Under the pieces are notes generated by a model. It saw nothing but the letters and a program-made list of their open reading frames with translations. It made no database searches and was not told the origin of the DNA. This document shows, one piece after another, positions 17,620 to 27,181 of a stretch of DNA of 64,000 nt. Each line of letters opens with the position of its first letter. Positions within the stretch are counted from its first letter, which is position 1. The translations under genes and the position numbers were made by a program. This stretch comes from Burkholderia puraquae. Lineage in GTDB: Bacteria; Pseudomonadota; Gammaproteobacteria; Burkholderiales; Burkholderiaceae. The stretch is from the NCBI RefSeq assembly GCF_002099195.1, contig NZ_NBYX01000019.1, forward strand, positions 62,001 through 126,000. The letters are read 5' to 3'.

Positions 17620-18585
17620 ATGAAGCGTTTCAAGACTTTCGCGATCCGTTCGATCACGGCCGGCGTGGCCGCACTCGCGCTGGCCGGTGCCGCGCACGCA
17701 CAGACCGTCAAGGTGCTGTCGATCGTCGATCACCCGGCGCTCGATGCGATCCGCGACGGTGTGCGCGCCGAGCTGAAGGCGGAAGGCTACGGCGACGACA
17801 AGCTCAAGTGGGAATACCAGAGCGCACAGGGCAACACGGGCACGGCCGCGCAGATCGCGCGCAAGTTCGTCGGCGACCAGCCCGACGTGATCGTCGCGAT
17901 CGCGACGCCGGCCGCGCAGGCGGTGGTCGCGTCGACGAAGAGCGTGCCGGTCGTCTATTCGGGCGTGACCGATCCGGTCGCCGCGCAGCTCGTGAAGGGC
18001 TGGGGCCCGTCGGGCACCAACGTGACGGGCGTGTCCGACAAGCTGCCGCTCGATCGCCAGGTTGCGCTGATCAAGCGCGTCGTGCCGAATGCGAAGACGG
18101 TCGGCATGGTCTACAACCCGGGCGAGGCGAACTCGGTCGTCGTCGTGAAGGCGCTCAAGGAGATCCTCGCGAAGCAGGGGATGACGCTGAAGGAAGCCGC
18201 TGCGCCGCGTACCGTCGACATCGGCCCGGCCGCGAAGAGCCTGATCGGCAAGGTCGACGTGATCTACACGAACACCGACAACAACGTCGTGTCCGCATAT
18301 GAAGCGCTCGTGAAGGTCGCGAACGAAGCGAAGATTCCGCTCGTCGCCGGCGACACCGACAGCGTGAAGCGCGGCGGCATCGCGGCGCTCGGCATCAACT
18401 ACGGCGACCTCGGCCGCCAGACGGGCAAGGTCGTCGCGCGCATCCTGAAGGGCGAGAAGCCGGGCGCGATCGCGTCGGAAACGAGCAGCAACCTCGAACT
18501 GTTCGCGAACACGGGCGCGGCCGCGAAGCAGGGCGTGACGCTGTCGCCGGATCTGCTCAAGGACGCGAAGACGGTCATCAAGTAA
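17620..18585 (+). CDS. ABC transporter substrate-binding protein (TrpX-like family)
   Basis: 321-aa periplasmic binding protein with a signal peptide cleaved after AHA (about residue 27). The sequence VKVLSIVDHPALDAIRDGV, then QPDVIVAIATPAAQA and VVYSGVTDPVAAQLV, belongs to the ABC_sub_bind family. Members near tryptophan or pyrimidine regulators are called TrpX, but the substrate here cannot be read from the sequence. The permease and ATPase follow on the same strand after a 139-nt spacer with a strong GC hairpin (CCCGGCC / GGCCGGG, 18680-18703), which may keep the binding protein in excess over the membrane parts. Confidence 0.9.
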   Translation: MKRFKTFAIRSITAGVAALALAGAAHAQTVKVLSIVDHPALDAIRDGVRAELKAEGYGDDKLKWEYQSAQGNTGTAAQIARKFVGDQPDVIVAIATPAAQAVVASTKSVPVVYSGVTDPVAAQLVKGWGPSGTNVTGVSDKLPLDRQVALIKRVVPNAKTVGMVYNPGEANSVVVVKALKEILAKQGMTLKEAAAPRTVDIGPAAKSLIGKVDVIYTNTDNNVVSAYEALVKVANEAKIPLVAGDTDSVKRGGIAALGINYGDLGRQTGKVVARILKGEKPGAIASETSSNLELFANTGAAAKQGVTLSPDLLKDAKTVIK

Positions 18586-18724
18586 GCCGCGGCCCGAGCG
18601 CTGCGCTTGCGGGCCCGATCCGGGCCCGAACGACACCGCCGGACGGGCGGCTCCCACCCGGGGCCGCCCGTTCGCTTCGCCCGGCCGTATACGTCCGGCC
18701 GGGAAGCAACAGGATTTCCCCATC

Positions 18725-19621
18725 ATGTCTCTGTTCTCGTTTCTGGGCGCCCTGGAGATCGGCCTGATCTTCAGCCTCGTCGCCCTCGGGGTGCTGATCT
18801 CGTTTCGCATCCTCAACTTCCCTGACCTCACCGTCGACGGCAGCTTTCCGCTCGGCGGCGCCGTCGCCGCGACGCTGATCTCGGCCGGCTACGACCCGTT
18901 CAGCTCGACCTGCATCGCGATCGTCGCGGGCGCGGTGGCCGGCTTCATCACCGGCTGGCTCAACGTGCGCCTGAAGATCATGGATCTGCTCGCCAGTATC
19001 CTGATGATGATCGCGCTCTATTCGGTGAACCTGCGGATCATGGGCCGGCCGAACGTGCCGCTCATCACCGAGCCGACCATTTTCACCGTGCTGCAGCCCG
19101 ACTGGATGCCCGACTACGTGCTGCGCCCGGCGCTGCTCGCGATCGTCGTCGTGGTCGCGAAGCTCGGCCTCGACTGGTTCTTCTCGTCGCAGCTCGGCCT
19201 CGCGATGCGCGCGACCGGCGCGAACCCGCGGATGGCGCGCGCACAAGGCATCGCGACCGGCCGCGCGACGCTCGCCGGGATGGCGCTGTCGAATGCGCTC
19301 GTCGCGCTCGCAGGCGCATTGTTCGCGCAGACGCAGGGCGGCGCGGATATCTCGATGGGGATCGGCACGATCGTGATCGGGCTGGCCGCCGTGATCATCG
19401 GCGAGACGCTGCTGCCGGCGCGCCGGCTCGTGCTGACGACGCTCGCCGTCGTGCTCGGCGCGATCGTCTATCGCTTCTTCATCGCCCTTGCGCTGAACAG
19501 CGAATTCATCGGGCTCAAGGCGCAGGACCTGAACCTCGTGACGGCCGCGCTCGTCACGATCGCGCTGGTGCTGCCGGCGACGCGCAAGAAGCTGTTCGCG
19601 CGCAAGAACGGAGGGGCCTGA
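18725..19621 (+). CDS. ABC transporter permease (TrpY-like)
   Basis: 298-aa membrane permease of the branched-chain type (BPD_transp_2-like) with about eight to nine hydrophobic helices. GALEIGLIFSLVALGVLISFRIL starts the family signature, followed by FPDLTVDGSFPLGGAVAATL. A loop with LAMRATGANPRMARAQGI is the likely EAA-type contact with the ATPase. It is followed by the ATPase gene one base after its stop and works with the upstream binding protein. Confidence 0.92.
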   Translation: MSLFSFLGALEIGLIFSLVALGVLISFRILNFPDLTVDGSFPLGGAVAATLISAGYDPFSSTCIAIVAGAVAGFITGWLNVRLKIMDLLASILMMIALYSVNLRIMGRPNVPLITEPTIFTVLQPDWMPDYVLRPALLAIVVVVAKLGLDWFFSSQLGLAMRATGANPRMARAQGIATGRATLAGMALSNALVALAGALFAQTQGGADISMGIGTIVIGLAAVIIGETLLPARRLVLTTLAVVLGAIVYRFFIALALNSEFIGLKAQDLNLVTAALVTIALVLPATRKKLFARKNGGA

Positions 19622-19622
19622 C

Positions 19623-20417
19623 ATGCTGTCCGCACAAGACCTGAAACTCACGTTCAATCCCGGCACGCCGATCGAGACGCGCGCGCTGCGCGGGCTGTCG
19701 CTCGAGATTCCCGACGGCCAGTTCGTTGCGGTGATCGGCTCGAACGGCGCCGGCAAGTCGACCTTCCTCAATGCGGTCAGCGGCGACCAGGCCGTCGATG
19801 CGGGACGTATCTCGATCGACGGCACGGACGTCACGCGCAAGGCCGCGTGGGATCGCGCGCACCTCGTCGCGCGCGTGTTCCAGGATCCGATGGCCGGCAC
19901 CTGCGAGGCGCTGACGATCGAGGAGAACATGGCGCTCGCGATGGCGCGCGGTGCGCGGCGCGGCTTCCGGGCTGCGCTCGACCGGCCGTCGCGCGAGCTG
20001 TTCCGCGACAAGCTGCGACTCCTGAACCTCGGTCTCGAGAACCGGCTGACCGACCGGATCGGGCTGCTGTCTGGCGGCCAGCGGCAGGCGGTGAGCCTCT
20101 TGATGGCGTCGCTGCGGCCGTCGCGGATCCTGCTGCTCGACGAGCACACGGCCGCGCTCGATCCGAAGACGGCTGCGTTCGTGCTGGAGCTGACCGCACG
20201 CATCGTCGCCGAGAGCAAGCTGACGACGATGATGGTCACGCACAGCATGCGGCAGGCGCTCGACTACGGCGATCGCACGGTGATGCTGCATCAGGGGCAG
20301 GTCGTGCTCGACGTGTCGGGCGACGCGCGCAAGGGGCTCGACGTGCCGGACCTGCTGCAGATGTTCGAGAAGGTGCGTCACGAGCAGCTCGACGACGACG
20401 CTTTGCTGCTCAGCTGA
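19623..20417 (+). CDS. ABC transporter ATP-binding protein
   Basis: 264-aa nucleotide-binding subunit. Walker A GSNGAGKST (about residues 39-47), Q-loop region, signature LSGGQRQAV, Walker B ILLLDEHTAALD and the H-loop MVTHS are all present. It completes the three-gene importer whose binding protein starts at 17620; coupling is by one-base gene spacing. The substrate is inferred only from the family, possibly tryptophan or another small organic solute. Confidence 0.94.
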   Translation: MLSAQDLKLTFNPGTPIETRALRGLSLEIPDGQFVAVIGSNGAGKSTFLNAVSGDQAVDAGRISIDGTDVTRKAAWDRAHLVARVFQDPMAGTCEALTIEENMALAMARGARRGFRAALDRPSRELFRDKLRLLNLGLENRLTDRIGLLSGGQRQAVSLLMASLRPSRILLLDEHTAALDPKTAAFVLELTARIVAESKLTTMMVTHSMRQALDYGDRTVMLHQGQVVLDVSGDARKGLDVPDLLQMFEKVRHEQLDDDALLLS

Positions 20418-20649
20418 CGGGGGACGGCGCGGTGCGGGATGCTGCATCGTGCCGGTTCGTCCGCGGAGTGGCGTGCGGGCCCGGCCGGGCGACTCGGGCC
20501 GGATGGCGGTGGAGCGCGTTCGGACACGTTCCGGCCGCGCCCGCTCCGGTGCGGCATAACATGACGGCCGCGCCCGTTTCTCCGTCGTTTTCTTCTGATG
20601 AAAACCGGTTTTGCACCGGTGCTGTGCGGCGCGAGCGCATTGCCATATA

Positions 20650-20665
20650 CTGTATATCCATACAG
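20650..20665 (+). promoter_or_regulatory. LexA (SOS) box of the imuA-imuB-dnaE2 cassette
   Basis: CTGT-ATATCCAT-ACAG, an exact match to the CTGT-N8-ACAG LexA consensus, located 14 nt upstream of the imuA ATG at 20680. Repression by LexA and induction by DNA damage follow from the consensus and the gene context. Confidence 0.9.
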
Positions 20666-20679
20666 TTGTGGGTGGCGTC

Positions 20680-21387
20680 ATGCTCGCATCCTCCATTTCT
20701 CCCGAATCCCTTCATCCGTCCCTTTGGCGCGGTTCGCAACTCGCGCGCGGCGGTTCGCGCACGATCGATACCGGTTTCGCACCGCTGTCGGCCGAGTTGC
20801 CGGGCGGTGGCTGGCCGGTCGGCGGGCTCGTCGAACTGCTGGCCGCGCAGCCGGGCTGCGGCGAGATGCGGCTGCTCGCGCCCGCGCTCGCGCGCACCGT
20901 CAGCGCCCGGCGGCCACTCGCGCTCGTCGCGCCGCCGCAGTCGCCGCATGCGACTGCGCTCGCCAGTCTCGGCGTGCCGGCCGACGCGCTGTTGTGGCTG
21001 CGTGCCGGCAGCCGCACGGATGCGCTGTGGGCCGCCGAGCAGGCGCTCAAGACCGGCTGTTGCGGCGCGCTGCTGCTGTGGCAGGACGCGCGTCCCGATG
21101 CGCTGCGGCGCCTGCATCTCGCGGCCGCGCGCACGGGCGACACGCTGTTCGTGATGCTGCGCCCGCTGTCGGCCGAGCGGCAACCGTCGCCGGCCGTGCT
21201 GCGCGTCGCGCTGTACCCGGTGCCGGGCGGCGTGTCGCTCGACATCGTCAAGCGGCGCGGCCCCGCCCGCAGCGAGCCGCTCGTGCTCGACCTGCCGTCG
21301 CCTATCGTGGAGAGCCGCTATGCGCGTCTTGCTCGGCATCCATCTGCCGCGCCTGCCGCTCGACGTGTGCGCCCCGCCGCCGTCTGA
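20680..21387 (+). CDS. imuA: ImuA, translesion synthesis accessory protein (RecA/SulA-like)
   Basis: 235-aa ImuA. The N-terminal LSAELPGGGWPVGGLVELL resembles the start of the RecA core, but the ATP-binding loop is degenerate (AAQPGCGEMRLL). ImuA is part of the SOS-induced mutasome with ImuB and DnaE2. The ATG at 20680 was preferred because the longer frame would run through the LexA box. The last 68 nt overlap the start of imuB in another frame, suggesting translational coupling. Confidence 0.9.
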   Translation: MLASSISPESLHPSLWRGSQLARGGSRTIDTGFAPLSAELPGGGWPVGGLVELLAAQPGCGEMRLLAPALARTVSARRPLALVAPPQSPHATALASLGVPADALLWLRAGSRTDALWAAEQALKTGCCGALLLWQDARPDALRRLHLAAARTGDTLFVMLRPLSAERQPSPAVLRVALYPVPGGVSLDIVKRRGPARSEPLVLDLPSPIVESRYARLARHPSAAPAARRVRPAAV

Positions 21388-22813
21388 CGCAGCGGCCGGC
21401 GGCGCGGGCTGTGCGGTGCTCGAGCAGGGTGTCGTGCTGATCGCCGATGCGGCCGCGCGGCGGCAGGGCGTGCGCGCGGGCATGAAGCGCGGCGGCGTGC
21501 TCACGCTTGCGCCCGAGACGCAGCTCGTCGAACGCGATCCCGCACGCGAGGCCGATGCGCTGCGCGCGGTCGCGCTCGCGTTGCTGCGTTTCTCGCCGTG
21601 CGTCGCGCTCGACGACGAAGCCACGCTGCTCGTCGACGTCGGCCCGAGCCTGCGGCTGTTCGGCGGCCTGCCGTCGCTGTGCCGCCAGGTGCGCGCGACG
21701 CTCGCGGCGCTCGGCTATGCGGCGCGCCTGTCCGCCGCGCCGACCGGGGGCGGCGCGTGGCTGCTCGCGCGTGTGTCGGCCCGCGCGCGCATCCGGCGCC
21801 GCATCGCCGGCCACGCGTCGCTCGTTCGCGTGCTCGACAGGCTGCCGTGCGTGCTGCTGCCCGATGCGCGTCCGTATGCGGGCTGGTTCGACGGCCTCGG
21901 CTGCCGCACGCTCGCCGATCTGCGCGGCCTGCCGCGCGCGGGGCTGCAGCGCCGTTGCGGCCCCGCGCTGCTGGCCGCGCTCGATCGTGCGTATGGCGAC
22001 GCGGTCGAGCCGCTTGCATGGATGGCGGTGCCGCCCGTGTTCGACGTGCGGCTCGAATTGCCGGAGCGCGTCGAATACGCGGAAGCCGTGCTGTTCGCCG
22101 CGCGGCGGCTCGTTGTGCAGCTCTGCGGCTGGCTGGCCGCGCGGCAACTGTCGCTGGCCGCGATGACGTTCGATCTCGAGCACGAGCGCGGCCGCCAGGC
22201 CGTGCCGCCGACGCCGCTCGAGCTCGCGTTCGCGTCGCCCGTGCGTGACGAGGCGCATTTCATGCGGCTGCTCGGCGAGCGGCTCGCGCGCGTCGAGTTG
22301 CCGGCCGCGGTGATCGCGGTGCGTCTGAAGGCGACGCGCGTCGAATCGGTTGCACCGCCGGCCGACGATCTTTTCCCCGAGCCGGGCGGCACGCGCGAGA
22401 CGCGCGCGCGGCTGTTCGAGTTGCTGGTCGCGCGGCTCGGTGCGGAGAACGTGCTGCGCGCGGCGCCCGTCGCCGATCACCGGCCCGAGGCCGCGAACCG
22501 CTGGCTGCCGCTCGATGCGCAGGCCGGCAAGCCGGCCAGTGGGCCGCCGGTGGTGCCGCCGCGGCCGGCGTGGCTGCTGGCCGAGCCGTTGCTGCTCCTG
22601 ATGCGTGGCGAGCGGCCGGTATTCCATACGCCGCTGAGGAGGATGTCGTCGGCGGAGCGGATCGAGGCCGGATGGTTCGATGGCCAGCTCGCTGCGCGCG
22701 ATTACTACGTTGCGCAGGACGAAGCCGGTGCGTGCTACTGGATTTTTCAGGAACTGCCGAGCAGCAGTGGCGGGATCGAACCGCACTGGTTCCTGCACGG
22801 CTTGTTCGGGTGA
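21320..22813 (+). CDS. imuB: ImuB, Y-family polymerase-like mutasome subunit
   Basis: 497-aa Y-family DNA polymerase homologue. In well-studied ImuB proteins the polymerase active site is lost and the protein instead bridges DnaE2 to the beta clamp. Visible here: the opening MRVLLGIHLPRLPLDV (where active polymerases keep an Asp), ALDDEATLLVDVGPSLRLFGG, and a helix-hairpin-helix-like region DGLGCRTLADLRGLPRAGLQ. It is followed by dnaE2 6 nt later. The role as scaffold is from family knowledge. Confidence 0.92.
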   Translation: MRVLLGIHLPRLPLDVCAPPPSDAAAGGAGCAVLEQGVVLIADAAARRQGVRAGMKRGGVLTLAPETQLVERDPAREADALRAVALALLRFSPCVALDDEATLLVDVGPSLRLFGGLPSLCRQVRATLAALGYAARLSAAPTGGGAWLLARVSARARIRRRIAGHASLVRVLDRLPCVLLPDARPYAGWFDGLGCRTLADLRGLPRAGLQRRCGPALLAALDRAYGDAVEPLAWMAVPPVFDVRLELPERVEYAEAVLFAARRLVVQLCGWLAARQLSLAAMTFDLEHERGRQAVPPTPLELAFASPVRDEAHFMRLLGERLARVELPAAVIAVRLKATRVESVAPPADDLFPEPGGTRETRARLFELLVARLGAENVLRAAPVADHRPEAANRWLPLDAQAGKPASGPPVVPPRPAWLLAEPLLLLMRGERPVFHTPLRRMSSAERIEAGWFDGQLAARDYYVAQDEAGACYWIFQELPSSSGGIEPHWFLHGLFG

Positions 22814-22819
22814 ACGGAG

Positions 22820-25800
22820 ATGGTTGCGGAATTCAGCTGGCTGCCCGATTACGCGGAGTTGTTCTGCCGTTCGAACTTTTCGTTCCTGCATGGCGCGTCG
22901 CATGCGGACGAACTGGTCGAACGTGCGGTGGAACTCGGCTATCGCGGAATCGCGATCACCGACGAATGCTCGCTCGCCGGCGCGCCGCGCATGCATGTCG
23001 CGGCGAAGGCGAAAGGGCTGCCGCTCGTCATCGGTTCGTACTTCGAAGTCACGCCGGATGACGTCGCGCCCGGCCACGACCCGGGCCCCGGTGCGTTCGG
23101 GCTCGTGTTGCTCGCGCAGAACCGCGAGGGGTACGGCAACCTGTCCGAACTGATTTCGTGGCGGCGGATGGCGTCGCCGAAGGGTACTTACAAGCTGACG
23201 TCGCGGATGCTGTCGGCACCGCCTGCGGAGTTTGCGCACTTGCGCGGCATGCCCGACTGTTTCGCGATTCTCGTGCCCACCTACCCGGTGCGGGCCGACG
23301 TGCTCGATGCGCAGGTCGCGTGGTTTCGCGCGACGTTCGGCGAGCGTGCGCGGCTCGGGCTCGTGCAGTTGCAGCGCGCGCTGGACGGCGCGCAGCGCGA
23401 GGAGATTCGCGCTGCGGCTGAGCGGCGCGGGGTGCGTGTCGTTGCGCTCGGCGACGTGACGATGCACCGGCGCTCGTGCAAGGAGCTGCAGGACGTGATG
23501 ACGGCAATCCGCGTCGGCATGCCGGTTTCGGAGTGCGGCTATGCGCTGGCGCCGAATGCGGAACAGCATCTGCGTTTGCGACAGCGCATCGGGCAGTTGT
23601 ACTCGGCGGACGAGATCGCGGAGACCTGCACGATTCTCGATACGTGCGATTTCAAACTGGACACGCTGCGCTACGAGTATCCCGACGAGATCGTGCCGAA
23701 GGGGCATACGCCGACGAGTTATCTCGAGCAGGAGACTCGGGGCGGCGCACTTCAACGTTACGCCGGAAAGATACCCGGGCACGTGCAGGAGCGGATCGAT
23801 TACGAGTTGGCGCTGATCGAGAAGCTGAGCTACGAACCGTTCTTCCTGACCGTCTACGACATCGTCAAATACGCGCGCAGCCAGAACATCCTGTGCCAAG
23901 GGCGAGGCTCGGCGGCGAACTCGGTCGTTTGCTTCTGCCTCGGCATCACCGAAGTGAATCCCGAGCAGAGCACGATGCTGTTCGAACGCTTCATCAGCGC
24001 GGAGCGTGGCGAGCCGCCCGATATCGACGTCGACTTCGAGCATCAGCGCCGGGAAGAGGTGATCCAGCACATCTACAAGAAATACGGAGACGACCGTGCC
24101 GCACTCGCGGCCGCTGTATCGACCTACCGTCCGCGTGGTGTGCTGCGCGAAACCGGCAAGGCGCTCGGTGTCGATCCGATGCTGGTCGATCGTGTCGCGA
24201 AGGGACACCGCTGGTTCGACGGTAGCCGCGATCTGCTGCAACAATTCGGGACGATCGGGCTTGATCCGCAGACGCCGCTCATCCAGGCATGGGCCCGACT
24301 CGCCGCGCGGCTCCTCAACTTTCCGCGCCACCTGTCGCAGCATTCGGGCGGGTTCGTGATCAGTCGCGGCAAGCTCACGCGGCTTGTGCCGGTTGAAAAC
24401 GCGGCGATGGATGGGCGTCGAGTGATTCAGTGGGATAAAGACGATCTCGAATCGCTCAAGCTGATGAAGGTCGACGTGCTCGCGCTCGGCATGCTGTCGG
24501 CGCTGCATCGCGCATTCGACATGCGCACCGCGTGGCGCGGGCCGCCGGAACCGGACGGCGAGCCGTTCACGCTGAAGCACATTCCGCAGGACGATGAAGC
24601 GACTTACGACATGATCTGCCGCGCCGATACGGTCGGTGTGTTCCAGATCGAATCGCGCGCGCAGATGTCGATGCTGCCGCGCCTGCGGCCGCGCACCTAT
24701 TACGACCTGGTGATCGAGGTCGCGATCGTGCGGCCGGGGCCGATCCAGGGCGGGGCGGTACACCCCTATCTGAAACGGCGTCAGGGCATCGAAAAGGTCA
24801 GTTATCCAAAGGAAGACCTGAAGCCTGCGCTCGAACGCACGAAGGGCGTGCCGATCTTCCAGGAGCAGGTGATGCAGATCGCGATGATCGCGGCAGGCTT
24901 CACACCCGGCGAGGCTGATGAACTGCGTCGCGCGATGGCCGCCTGGAAGCGCAAGGGCAATCTCGAGCAGTATCACCGCAAGATCGTCGACGGGATGCGG
25001 GAGCGCGACTATCCGCCTGAATTCGCCGAGCAGATCTTCGAGCAGATCAAGGGCTTCGGCGATTACGGTTTCCCCGAAAGCCACGCGGCGAGCTTCGCGA
25101 AACTCGCCTACGCGAGCAGCTGGCTCAAGTGCCACGAACCCGCGATCTTCCTCGCGGCACTGCTGAACAGCCAGCCGATGGGTTTCTACCCGCCGTCACA
25201 ACTCGTGCAGGACGCGAAGCGCCACGGCGTGCAGGTGCTGCCGATCGACGTGACGCAAAGCAACTGGGAAGCATCGCTCGAAGCGCTGCCCGGCCAGTTG
25301 CCGCCGCACGGCCAGCCGGCCGTGCGGCTCGGCCTGTCGCTCGTGCGCGGCCTCGGCGAAACCGCCGCGCGCCGCATCGAAGCCGCACGCGCCGCCGGCC
25401 CGTTCGACAACGTCGACACGCTCGCGCGCCGCGCGCAGCTCGAACGCCGCGACCTCGAAGCGCTCGCCGCCGCGAACGCGCTCGCGACACTTGCCGGCCA
25501 CCGCCGCGATGCGCTGTGGCAAGCGGTTGCAGCAGCGCCCGAACGCGACCTGCTGGCCGCCGCGCCGATCGACGAACCCGAGCAGCCCGCACTCGGCGCG
25601 CCGTCGGAAGCCGACGACATCCTCGCCGACTATCACACCACCGGCCTCACGCTGAACCGCCACCCCGTCGCGCTGCTGCGGCCCGCGCTGCGCGCGCGGC
25701 GGCTGTCGTCCGCGGCCGAACTGCACGACCGGCCCGACGGCCGGCTCGCAAGAGCGTGCGGGCTCGTGACCGCGCGGCAGATGCCGGGCACCGCGAAAGG

Positions 25801-26023
25801 CGTGATGTTCATGACGCTCGAGGACGAAACGGGCTGCGTGAACCTGATCGTCCGGCCCGAACTGCTCGCGCGGCAGCGCCGCGAAACCCTCGATTCGCGG
25901 CTGCTCGCCGCATCCGGCGTGTGGCAGGTCGCGAGCGACGTGAGGCACCTCGTCGTGCAGCATTTCGAGGATCTGACGCCGCTGCTCGGCGGTTTGCGTA
26001 CGTCGAGCCGCGAATTCCACTGA
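22820..26023 (+). CDS. dnaE2: error-prone DNA polymerase DnaE2 (ImuC)
   Basis: 1067-aa C-family polymerase, about 100 aa shorter than replicative DnaE, as is typical for DnaE2. In order: a PHP domain (from about residue 9, SNFSFLHGASHADELV), the catalytic palm with PDIDVDFEHQRREEV (about residues 399-413), fingers with SGGFVISRGKL, a helix-hairpin-helix region, and a C-terminal OB fold (about residues 950-1040) with MFMTLEDETGCVNLIV. It carries out SOS mutagenic bypass with ImuA and ImuB. The start lies 6 nt after imuB. GGAG directly abuts the ATG, so expression is likely coupled to imuB translation. Confidence 0.96.
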   Translation: MVAEFSWLPDYAELFCRSNFSFLHGASHADELVERAVELGYRGIAITDECSLAGAPRMHVAAKAKGLPLVIGSYFEVTPDDVAPGHDPGPGAFGLVLLAQNREGYGNLSELISWRRMASPKGTYKLTSRMLSAPPAEFAHLRGMPDCFAILVPTYPVRADVLDAQVAWFRATFGERARLGLVQLQRALDGAQREEIRAAAERRGVRVVALGDVTMHRRSCKELQDVMTAIRVGMPVSECGYALAPNAEQHLRLRQRIGQLYSADEIAETCTILDTCDFKLDTLRYEYPDEIVPKGHTPTSYLEQETRGGALQRYAGKIPGHVQERIDYELALIEKLSYEPFFLTVYDIVKYARSQNILCQGRGSAANSVVCFCLGITEVNPEQSTMLFERFISAERGEPPDIDVDFEHQRREEVIQHIYKKYGDDRAALAAAVSTYRPRGVLRETGKALGVDPMLVDRVAKGHRWFDGSRDLLQQFGTIGLDPQTPLIQAWARLAARLLNFPRHLSQHSGGFVISRGKLTRLVPVENAAMDGRRVIQWDKDDLESLKLMKVDVLALGMLSALHRAFDMRTAWRGPPEPDGEPFTLKHIPQDDEATYDMICRADTVGVFQIESRAQMSMLPRLRPRTYYDLVIEVAIVRPGPIQGGAVHPYLKRRQGIEKVSYPKEDLKPALERTKGVPIFQEQVMQIAMIAAGFTPGEADELRRAMAAWKRKGNLEQYHRKIVDGMRERDYPPEFAEQIFEQIKGFGDYGFPESHAASFAKLAYASSWLKCHEPAIFLAALLNSQPMGFYPPSQLVQDAKRHGVQVLPIDVTQSNWEASLEALPGQLPPHGQPAVRLGLSLVRGLGETAARRIEAARAAGPFDNVDTLARRAQLERRDLEALAAANALATLAGHRRDALWQAVAAAPERDLLAAAPIDEPEQPALGAPSEADDILADYHTTGLTLNRHPVALLRPALRARRLSSAAELHDRPDGRLARACGLVTARQMPGTAKGVMFMTLEDETGCVNLIVRPELLARQRRETLDSRLLAASGVWQVASDVRHLVVQHFEDLTPLLGGLRTSSREFH

Positions 26024-26072
26024 CGCAACCGGCGCGCGCCGCCGAACGCGCGGTGCCTGGCCGCCCATGCAT

Positions 26073-26091
26073 ACCAGTCGGCTCAACTGGT
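26073..26091 (+). promoter_or_regulatory. distal GntR-type operator upstream of the GlcNAc operon
   Basis: Inverted repeat ACCAGT-N7-ACTGGT preceded by AT. The same half-sites recur at 26264-26281 with six-base spacing, so it is a likely second binding site for the regulator encoded at 26349. Binding is inferred from sequence. Confidence 0.55.
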
Positions 26092-26261
26092 TCTATTCAG
26101 GTCTTGTATTCGTGCCCAAAACCTGGCCGAACCGCGTACTGGGACTGTCCCTTTGCATACCAATCCGGGTAAATCCCTATCCCGCACCTCGTTGTAAACA
26201 AAGGGTTTATATGAGCTAAACCGCTTGCCGGACAAGGCTTTCGGCGATTTCGGCACCGCTA

Positions 26262-26300
26262 ATACCAGTTCGTTGACTGGTATTATGGTGGTTATATAAT
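26262..26300 (+). promoter_or_regulatory. promoter and proximal operator of the GlcNAc operon
   Basis: The -35 TTGACT (26273-26278) and -10 TATAAT (26295-26300) are 16 nt apart. The -35 lies inside the inverted repeat ATACCAGT-N6-ACTGGTAT (26262-26283), so a bound GntR protein would block RNA polymerase. The predicted start near 26307 precedes the regulator gene by about 40 nt, implying autorepression together with the downstream nag genes. The rest of the 26024-26348 intergenic region holds the distal operator and no gene. Confidence 0.7.
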
Positions 26301-26348
26301 GCCCTCACTTTCGACGGCCTGCGGTCGTCGTCCGACACCCGGAGGCAC

Positions 26349-27083
26349 ATGGAAACCGGCTGGTCCGAACTGGCGCCCGATCCCCTCGGCGACACGCCGC
26401 TCTATCTGCAGCTCGCCCGCAACCTGGCGAGCGCGATCCACGCCGGCGCGTGGCGGGCCGGCGAGGCGCTGCCGTCGGAGCGGCTGCTGTCGGTGTCGGT
26501 CGGCGTGTCGCGGATCACGGCCCGCCGTGCACTCGCGCTGCTGGTCGAGCAGGGGCTGATCAAGCGGGCGCGCGGGGCGGGCAGCTTCATCACGCCGCGC
26601 GTCGCCGATCCGCTGTCGCGTCTCGTCGGCTTCACCGCGAAGATGCAGCAGCGCGGCTTCGTGCCCGATTCGGTGTGGCTGTCGCGCACGCTGCGCGCCG
26701 CAAACCGCGACGAGATCACGCGTCTCGGCCTCGCGCCCGGCGCGACGGTGGCGCGGCTCGAGCGGCTGCGCCGCGCGGACGGCATCGTGATGGCCGTCGA
26801 GCACTCGACGCTGCCGGCTGCGGTGGTGCCCGATCCGCTGGCGCTCGGTGCGTCGCTGTACGAATACCTCGAGGCGCGCGGGATGACCGTCGTGCGCGCG
26901 CTGCAGCACTTTCGCGCGGCGAACGCGACCCACGCGATCGCGAAATGGATGGCGGTGAAGCCGGGCTCGGCACTGCTGGTGATCACGCGGATCGGCTACG
27001 GTGCCGACCAGCGCGCGATCGAAGTGAGCGAAACGTATTGCCGCGACGATTACTACGACTTCGTCGCCGAACTGAAACGCTGA
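26349..27083 (+). CDS. GntR/HutC family regulator of GlcNAc use (NagR/DasR-like)
   Basis: 244-aa regulator. The N-terminal winged helix (about residues 17-78) contains LPSERLLSVSVGVSRITARRA and a GAGSFI wing. The C-terminal UTRA effector domain (about residues 95-240) contains ARLERLRRADGIVMAVEHSTLP and YEYLEARG. Regulators of this subfamily sense GlcNAc-6-phosphate or GlcN-6-phosphate. It heads the operon nagA-SIS-PTS fusion-nagE and has its own operator overlapping the promoter. The effector identity is inferred from context. Confidence 0.88.
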   Translation: METGWSELAPDPLGDTPLYLQLARNLASAIHAGAWRAGEALPSERLLSVSVGVSRITARRALALLVEQGLIKRARGAGSFITPRVADPLSRLVGFTAKMQQRGFVPDSVWLSRTLRAANRDEITRLGLAPGATVARLERLRRADGIVMAVEHSTLPAAVVPDPLALGASLYEYLEARGMTVVRALQHFRAANATHAIAKWMAVKPGSALLVITRIGYGADQRAIEVSETYCRDDYYDFVAELKR

Positions 27084-27181
27084 CGCGCGAGACTGCCCGC
27101 GCGCGACAGGCGTGAAGCAACGACACGAATGTGCAAATCACGACGCGGATGCCCGCGTCACCAGATCATCAAGAGAACGTC

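Noticed and set aside
21302-25135. 1277-codon open frame on the minus strand opposite imuB and dnaE2
   Set aside because: Mirror of GC-rich coding sequence. The translation is dominated by Arg, His, Leu and Ala with no recognisable domain, while the plus strand encodes intact ImuB and DnaE2.
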